Assembly: GCA_900539525.1 (NCBI GenBank)
Contig: UQCM01000057.1
Coordinates: 1 to 17,193 of the forward strand
Reading direction: 5' to 3'
Source of the DNA: an uncultured Blautia sp.
GTDB lineage: Bacteria; Bacillota; Clostridia; Lachnospirales; Lachnospiraceae
DNA: 17,193 nucleotides
Both the position numbers and the translations under genes were made by a program. The notes beneath the pieces are model-generated. The model had not been told where the DNA came from. It saw only the letters and a program-made list of their open reading frames with translations, and did not search any database. Positions 13,797 to 17,193 of this stretch are shown here, one piece after another. The first letter of the stretch is position 1. Each line of letters begins with the position of its first letter.

Positions 13797-15083
13797 TTAG
13801 ACTTCCTTTGCAGCATCTCTTACCAGTTCAACTGCTGCCTGGATCGCCAGATCCTTCTTCACCTGGTCTCTCTCATAATCACCCATAATTTCTTTTACTT
13901 TATCCAGTTCCATCTTATAGGCTTCTGCCATCTTCACCAGCTCTTCTTCCACTCTCTCATCGCTGATCTCGATCTGCTCTGCTGCTGCCACTGCCTCAAG
14001 AACAAGACTGTTCTGGATACGCTTTAATGCCTCCGGTCTCATCTGCTCAAACAGCTTGTCAGCCGTCATTCCGGTAAACTGGAAATACTGTTCAACAGTC
14101 AGACCCTGTGACTGGATTCTTCTTGCAAAATCATCAGCCATCTGTCTTACCTGATTGTCAATCATCGCATCCGGAATCTCCATGGATGCATTGGCAACGA
14201 TTTTTTCTACAACAGCCGCCTCTTTTGCAGCTTTTGCTTCCTGCTCCTTCTTCTCTGTCAGATTCTTGCGGATGTCAGCCTTATACTCCTCAAGTGTCTC
14301 AAATTCAGAAACGTCCTGAGCAAAATCATCATCTGCTTCCGGCAGCTCTTTTACTTTGATCTCGTTTACTTTACATTTGAATACCGCCGGCTTTCCTGCC
14401 AGATCTGCTGCATGGTAATCCTCCGGGAAAGTAACATTTACTTCTACATCTGCGCCGATCTCTGCGCCAACGAGCTGCTCTTCAAATCCCGGAATAAAGC
14501 TTCCTGAGCCAATGGTCAGGTCAAAATTCTCACCTTTTCCGCCGTCAAATGCCACGCCGTCTACAAATCCTTCAAAGTCCAGCTTCACCATATCGCCATT
14601 CTCTACGGCTCTGTCATCCACGTCCAGTGTTCTGGAGTTGTTCTCTCTTTCTTTATCTACTTCTGCCTGAACTTCCTCATCTGTGACTTCGATGTTCTGC
14701 TTCTCTACTTCGATTCCTTTGTATTCACCAAGCGTAACTTCCGGCTTCAGAGCTACTTCAGCTGTAAAGATAAACGGCTTTCCTGACTCGATCTGTACCA
14801 CATCGATCTCCGGTCTGGAAACGATCTCAAGATCACAGTCAGCGGTTTCTTTTTCATATGCGTCCGGAATCAGAGCATTTGCTGCATCCTCAAAGAAGAT
14901 TCCTGCACCATACATCTTCTCAATCATCTTCCTCGGTGCTTTTCCCTTACGGAATCCCGGGATGGAAATTTTTCCTTTGTTCTTTAAATATGCTTTCTGC
15001 ACTGCTGCCTCAAAATCCTCAGCTGATACTTCAATCGTCAACTTCGCCATGTTCTTTTCCAACTTCTCTACCTGTAAACTCAT
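13797..15083 (-). CDS. tig: trigger factor (ribosome-associated chaperone, prolyl isomerase)
   Basis: Trigger factor docks at the ribosome exit tunnel and shields nascent chains. The N-terminal ribosome-binding domain contains the signature GFRKGKAP (43-50). The FKBP-type peptidyl-prolyl isomerase domain lies at about 155-245 (GDMVKLDFEGFVDGVAFDGG, FIPGFEEQLVG), and the helical C-terminal arms run to residue 428, a normal full length. The ATG at 15081-15083 is preceded by AGGAGG about 12 bases away. It is the first gene of the tig-clpP-clpX-lon-engB series and has a clear extended -10 promoter about 70 bp upstream. Its position beside ClpXP and Lon groups folding and degradation in one unit, a layout conserved in many Firmicutes and Proteobacteria. 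Confidence 0.97.
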   Translation of the reverse strand: MSLQVEKLEKNMAKLTIEVSAEDFEAAVQKAYLKNKGKISIPGFRKGKAPRKMIEKMYGAGIFFEDAANALIPDAYEKETADCDLEIVSRPEIDVVQIESGKPFIFTAEVALKPEVTLGEYKGIEVEKQNIEVTDEEVQAEVDKERENNSRTLDVDDRAVENGDMVKLDFEGFVDGVAFDGGKGENFDLTIGSGSFIPGFEEQLVGAEIGADVEVNVTFPEDYHAADLAGKPAVFKCKVNEIKVKELPEADDDFAQDVSEFETLEEYKADIRKNLTEKKEQEAKAAKEAAVVEKIVANASMEIPDAMIDNQVRQMADDFARRIQSQGLTVEQYFQFTGMTADKLFEQMRPEALKRIQNSLVLEAVAAAEQIEISDERVEEELVKMAEAYKMELDKVKEIMGDYERDQVKKDLAIQAAVELVRDAAKEV

Positions 15084-15151
15084 TGCTCTTTATTTCCTCC
15101 TTGATTTTATATAAATGGTAATAACTAACCTATCCTTGCAGTCATTTTAAG

Positions 15152-15160
15152 AGTATAACA
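15152..15160 (-). promoter_or_regulatory. extended -10 promoter of tig
   Basis: On the minus strand TG-T-TATACT (TATACT at 15152-15157, TG at 15159-15160) is a near-consensus extended -10. No good -35 is found 16-18 bases upstream, which extended -10 promoters tolerate. The predicted leader of tig is about 60-65 nt. Confidence 0.6.
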
Positions 15161-15200
15161 CAGCCCTTAACAAAATGCCACCCTTTTTTTGCATTTACCA

Positions 15201-15361
15201 GTTCAGCTATCAGCAAAATATAAAAACAGACCGTGCAAGTTTACTTGCTAAGGTCTGTTCTTATATTTTGTGATGGGCGGGACGCCCATCAGCCACAGAC
15301 AGGAGCTGCAAAGCAGCGGATAGTCCGCACTGCGGACGGGTCTGTGGCCTGATAGCTGAAC
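15201..15361. repeat. 161-bp nested palindrome foldable as a four-way junction
   Basis: P1, 13 bp: GTTCAGCTATCAG (15201-15213) with its exact complement (15349-15361). P2 starts at the next base: 15214-15232 with 15252-15270 (18 of 19 paired), with an inner GCAAG/CTTGC hairpin in its loop. P3: GATGGGCG/CGCCCATC (15272-15279, 15283-15290), loop GGA. P4: GCCACAGAC/GTCTGTGGC (15292-15300, 15340-15348), holding GCTGC-AAA-GCAGC (15305-15317) and GTCCGC-ACT-GCGGAC (15323-15337). Only single bases (15271, 15291) separate the arms inside P1. It lies between DJ-1 and tig, both transcribed on the minus strand. Terminal inverted repeats suggest a non-autonomous mobile element, but there is no clear target duplication. 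It could also be an RNA; both strands fold equally well. Confidence 0.8.
15218..15264. terminator. probable terminator of the DJ-1 gene (arm P2)
   Basis: The GC part of arm P2, CAGACC with GGTCTG around GCAAG-TAAA-CTTGC, is followed on the minus strand by a U-rich stretch TTTTTATATTTT, and on the plus strand by TTCTTATATTTT. This makes it a plausible intrinsic terminator in both directions, separating DJ-1 from tig. Confidence 0.55.
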
Positions 15362-15426
15362 GTCGCCCGCCACAACCCCTTACTTGCTAAGGTCTGTTCT
15401 TATATTTTGTGATGGGCGGAACGCCC
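15241..15426. repeat. 40-bp exact direct repeat (15241-15280 and 15380-15419)
   Basis: The two copies are identical over 40 bp, offset by 139 bp, and similarity continues for seven more bases with one change. The first copy supplies half of P2 plus P3 of the nested palindrome. The second, directly after the DJ-1 stop, has the GGGCG-GAA-CGCCC hairpin (15414-15426) but lacks the complementary P2 arm. This is consistent with partial tandem duplication or with one element inserted next to a remnant of another. Confidence 0.9.
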
Positions 15427-15437
15427 GTTCTTACTCC

Positions 15438-15989
15438 CTACATTCTGTAGATCACAGATGCAGCGATTCTCTCCGCCACTTCTTTTCCCTTGAGCCCCGT
15501 GATGAGCTCCAGTGCAAACGGAATGGCTGTTCCCAGTCCCCGGCTGGTGGTGATGTGCCCATCCGTTACAACTTCTTCCTTCAGAACCTTGGCCCCTGTC
15601 AGACGCTCTTCAAATCCAGGATAGCACACGGCTTTTCTCCCTTTTAAAAGGCCCAGATCTCCCAGCACGCTGGGCGCTGCACAGATGGCACCGATTCTGA
15701 TCTGCTCTTTATCCGCCTCTTTTAATAAGGAAGTTAACTCTTCACAGCCCCCCAGATATCTGGTCCCCGGCATTCCACCCGGGAGCACCAGCATCTCTGT
15801 ATTCTCCAGCCGCACCTCATCTACAGACGTATCCATTCCCACACGGATGCCGTGGCTGCCGGTCACGTCTCCTTCTCCTGAGATTCCCGTCATCTTTACC
15901 GGAATCTCTGCCCTGCGCAGCAGATCCACAACTGTCAGTGCCTCAATTTCCTCAAATCCTTCTGCAAAAAATACAAATACATTCTTCAT
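15438..15989 (-). CDS. DJ-1/PfpI-family protein (YajL-like)
   Basis: This cytoplasmic member of the DJ-1 superfamily has 183 aa, matching the family length. Conserved elements are FAEGFEEIEALTVVDLLRRA near the N terminus, with Glu16 equivalent to DJ-1 Glu18, and AICAAP with the nucleophile Cys103. The position of DJ-1 His126 is Tyr123 (VCYPGFEE), a substitution seen in bacterial relatives as far as I recall. I chose the ATG at 15987-15989 (MKNVFVFFAEG) because AGGAGG lies six bases upstream and the family starts here; an in-frame extension to 16127 lacks homology-like sequence. Proposed roles in the family are glyoxal/methylglyoxal handling and oxidative-stress protection; which applies is not shown. 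It has its own promoter and a leader of about 110 nt. Confidence 0.93.
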   Translation of the reverse strand: MKNVFVFFAEGFEEIEALTVVDLLRRAEIPVKMTGISGEGDVTGSHGIRVGMDTSVDEVRLENTEMLVLPGGMPGTRYLGGCEELTSLLKEADKEQIRIGAICAAPSVLGDLGLLKGRKAVCYPGFEERLTGAKVLKEEVVTDGHITTSRGLGTAIPFALELITGLKGKEVAERIAASVIYRM

Positions 15990-16101
15990 TTGCTGCCTCC
16001 TGTTCCCGAAATCCCGCTTCTTCATATTCTCTGATCGCCCATGTGCCGATTCCCCTGCTGCACGCTTCTGGATGAAACAGGCAGATTCCAGCGTCCCGGA
16101 C
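15990..16101 (-). promoter_or_regulatory. leader of the DJ-1 gene with possible ribosome-site pairing
   Basis: From the predicted start site the leader is about 110 nt. CTGCCTGTTTC near its 5' end (complement of 16074-16084) can pair with GGAACAGGAGGCAG (complement of 15993-16006), five plus six base pairs with a 3-base bulge. This pairing contains the AGGAGG of the gene, so it could mask translation initiation. It is a moderate-length, long-range pairing and may be chance. Confidence 0.35.
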
Positions 16102-16107
16102 TCTTTT

Positions 16108-16136
16108 AGTATAACGGTTCCAGGCACGAATTACAA
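16108..16136 (-). promoter_or_regulatory. sigma-A promoter of the DJ-1 gene
   Basis: On the minus strand TTGTAA (16131-16136) and TATACT (16108-16113) are exactly 17 bases apart; they match four and five of six consensus positions. Confidence 0.65.
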
Positions 16137-16165
16137 TATACGAAAACGGTCCGAAATGATTTCCA

Positions 16166-16312
16166 GTTACTGTTCACTCCGTGACCAGTAACACGCTTCG
16201 CGATGCACAGATATGATGCATTCTGCATCATATCGCGCTGCTACTCTCGGGTTTTTACGTGACTTTCGCTTCGCTACACTCACAGAAAACACCTCGAACT
16301 GGCTGACGTGTG
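16166..16312. repeat. array of three triloop palindromes upstream of DJ-1
   Basis: H1: GTTACTG (16166-16172) and CAGTAAC (16186-16192), with inner TCAC-TCC-GTGA. H2: GATATGATGCA (16210-16220) and its exact complement (16224-16234), loop TTC. H3: 16259-16269 and 16273-16283, 8 of 11 paired, loop TTC. A conserved-looking tail (CCTCGAACTGGCTGACGTG, about 16293-16311) runs into the end of the neighbouring gene. It resembles a repetitive extragenic palindrome family; copy number cannot be seen from one window. Confidence 0.7.
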
Positions 16313-16966
16313 AATAATAACGATTTCCACCAGATTAAAATACTCTCTCTCATATCGCGGATGGAAGGATCGCAATACACTGATGACATCGTTTCTGGAA
16401 AGCTTCATCAGCCGGCACTGCTCTTCCCATATGGCATCGATATACTGGCGAATCCTGTCGATCCCTTCCAGCTGCATGTCAACTCCAAACACCGGATAAT
16501 CCATCGTTATGATATGATCCATCGGTGCATACCTGGCATCATAGTACAGAAAAAATCCTGGCAATGCTTTTTCTACTGTATCCCGGTAATTCTGATTCCC
16601 ATAATGGTCAAAGAATTTCATTAATTCATTGTATTTTTCCTGCGTTTCTTTTACTTTCCTGATCACTGCTTCATAACCCATACGATATGCCTCTTCCGCA
16701 GGCGGCATCCGCTGCACCACTTCTCCTATTCTCCCTGTGCAGACCGGACATGTGGAAAGCAATTCTCTACTTTCCTGTAACTGGCTTTCCGACTGTCCAC
16801 TTTCATAATGTGCAATGCAATAGATCACCGCCTCCATAAGCTGTCTTGCCCGCTCATATGTCACTGAACTGCTTTCTTTCGCTGTGAAGGCTTCCGCCAG
16901 CTTTCCCACAACCGGAATCAGTTCTTCCATTGGATAGATATCTGTAACATCAGATTTCGCTGTCAT
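16280..16966 (-). CDS. DUF6179-like protein, function unknown, C terminus possibly replaced
   Basis: I recognise the pattern of DUF6179 proteins of Clostridia from memory: an ESSSVTYERARQLMEAVIYCI stretch (about residues 31-51), a central AEEAYRMGYEAVIRKVKETQEKYNEL, then NYRDTVEKALPGFFLYYDARYAPMDHIITMDYP and LEGIDRIRQYIDAIWEEQCRL. No catalytic motif, signal peptide or membrane segment is visible; it is probably soluble and mostly helical. The ATG has GGAGG ten bases upstream and overlaps the upstream ORF by 17 bp. After FNLVEIVII the last ten residues (HTSASSRCFL) and the stop codon are encoded by the palindromic repeat region, so the native end may have been lost or rewritten. The family assignment rests on remembered pattern, not a search. 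Confidence 0.65.
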   Translation of the reverse strand: MTAKSDVTDIYPMEELIPVVGKLAEAFTAKESSSVTYERARQLMEAVIYCIAHYESGQSESQLQESRELLSTCPVCTGRIGEVVQRMPPAEEAYRMGYEAVIRKVKETQEKYNELMKFFDHYGNQNYRDTVEKALPGFFLYYDARYAPMDHIITMDYPVFGVDMQLEGIDRIRQYIDAIWEEQCRLMKLSRNDVISVLRSFHPRYEREYFNLVEIVIIHTSASSRCFL

Positions 16967-17126
16967 TTCCCGGATACCTCCCTATAAACTTACGTGTATT
17001 CGCACGAATCTCCCTTGCAAATTTCTCCAGGTATGTTTCCTCCAGATATTCAAGAGAGCCCTGACACTCTCCGTCAAATGCGTCTCTCATAATCTTAATC
17101 AGCTCATCATCTGTCATCTCATCCAT
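16950..17126 (-). CDS. small acidic protein of unknown function beside an IS end
   Basis: I do not recognise this product. From the ATG at 17124-17126 it has 58 residues, MDEMTDDELIKIMRDAFDGECQ and onward, ending YPGNDSEI, with an acidic N-terminal half and a more basic C-terminal half, and is predicted helical. A GTG at 17145-17147 would add seven residues, but these are encoded by and next to the terminus of the IS element. Neither start has a good ribosome site, so the native 5' end or promoter may have been displaced by the insertion. It overlaps the DUF6179-like gene by 17 bp, suggesting the two form one unit. It could be a truncated remnant. Confidence 0.5.
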   Translation of the reverse strand: MDEMTDDELIKIMRDAFDGECQGSLEYLEETYLEKFAREIRANTRKFIGRYPGNDSEI

Positions 17127-17140
17127 GGATTCATTTTTAT

Positions 17141-17193
17141 TTGACACTCCCCACAGCTAAAGCAGGGGGATTCTTGTTTCAACCACTACTGCA
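17141..17193 (-). mobile_element. right end of an IS200/IS605-type (TnpB) element, partial
   Basis: Read on the minus strand the edge of the window contains a C-run, CTGCTTTAGCTGT and GGGGAGTGTCAA. The stem is TCCCC/GGGGA (17148-17152, 17166-17170), with an inner GCT/AGC. A CCCC, GCTTTAGC, GGGGAGTGTCAA ending is what I associate with right ends of TnpB-carrying IS605-family elements, where the hairpin is also the 3' part of the TnpB guide RNA. No tnpA or tnpB is in the window; a tnpB would lie beyond 17193 on the minus strand. The element would end at about 17141. Confidence 0.65.

Noticed and set aside
15201..15361. Cloverleaf as a tRNA or tmRNA
   Set aside because: Arms are too long, there is no T-loop or anticodon pattern, and it is twice tRNA length.
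15241..15419. Two 40-bp repeats as a minimal CRISPR
   Set aside because: Only two copies, a 99-bp gap that is itself palindromic, and no cas genes.
15990..16127. 46-residue N-terminal extension of the DJ-1 protein
   Set aside because: The extension is in the leader after the predicted promoter, has no family-like sequence, and the internal ATG has an ideal ribosome site.

Overview
The window reads as a chromosomal segment of a Gram-positive Clostridia member, most likely Lachnospiraceae (Blautia/Dorea/Mediterraneibacter-like). This is an inference from strong AGGAGG ribosome sites, the tig-clpP-clpX-lon-engB order, a glgA-type glycogen synthase, a Gram-positive RND exporter and a DUF6179-like gene. 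No rRNA or tRNA gene was seen. Every convincing gene is on the minus strand, so the text below follows transcription from high to low coordinates.

At the right edge (17141-17193) lies what looks like the right end of an IS200/IS605-type (TnpB) element whose body is outside the window. It abuts a small ORF (16950-17126) that overlaps a DUF6179-like gene (16280-16966). The last ten codons of that gene run into an array of three palindromes (16166-16312). A DJ-1/PfpI gene (15438-15989) follows, with its own promoter. It is followed by a 161-bp sequence (15201-15361) that can fold almost without unpaired bases into a four-way junction, and by a 40-bp direct repeat.

The centre is a housekeeping proteostasis block: trigger factor, ClpP, ClpX, Lon and the ribosome-assembly GTPase EngB (15083 down to 8639). 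Tig folds nascent chains, ClpXP and Lon degrade damaged or regulatory proteins, and EngB assembles the 50S subunit. After an intergenic palindrome (8539-8594) comes a two-gene drug/lipid efflux operon: a 1353-residue RND permease carrying a roughly 310-residue coiled-coil insertion, and a TetR regulator. A perfect TetR-type operator (8432-8443) lies upstream of it.

Next is glgA (1537-3462), preceded by a leader of about 220 nt with three predicted hairpins and encoding eight perfect-length 14-residue repeats before the catalytic domain. A bidirectional terminator (1374-1406) separates it from a small regulator/exporter operon at the left: XRE repressor, one-helix membrane protein and NatA-like ABC ATPase (1233 down to 50). 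The permease of that operon is probably beyond the window edge.

The strongest candidates for something undescribed are the structured glgA leader, the cloverleaf-like intergenic element at 15201-15361, and the RND pump with a built-in coiled-coil hairpin.
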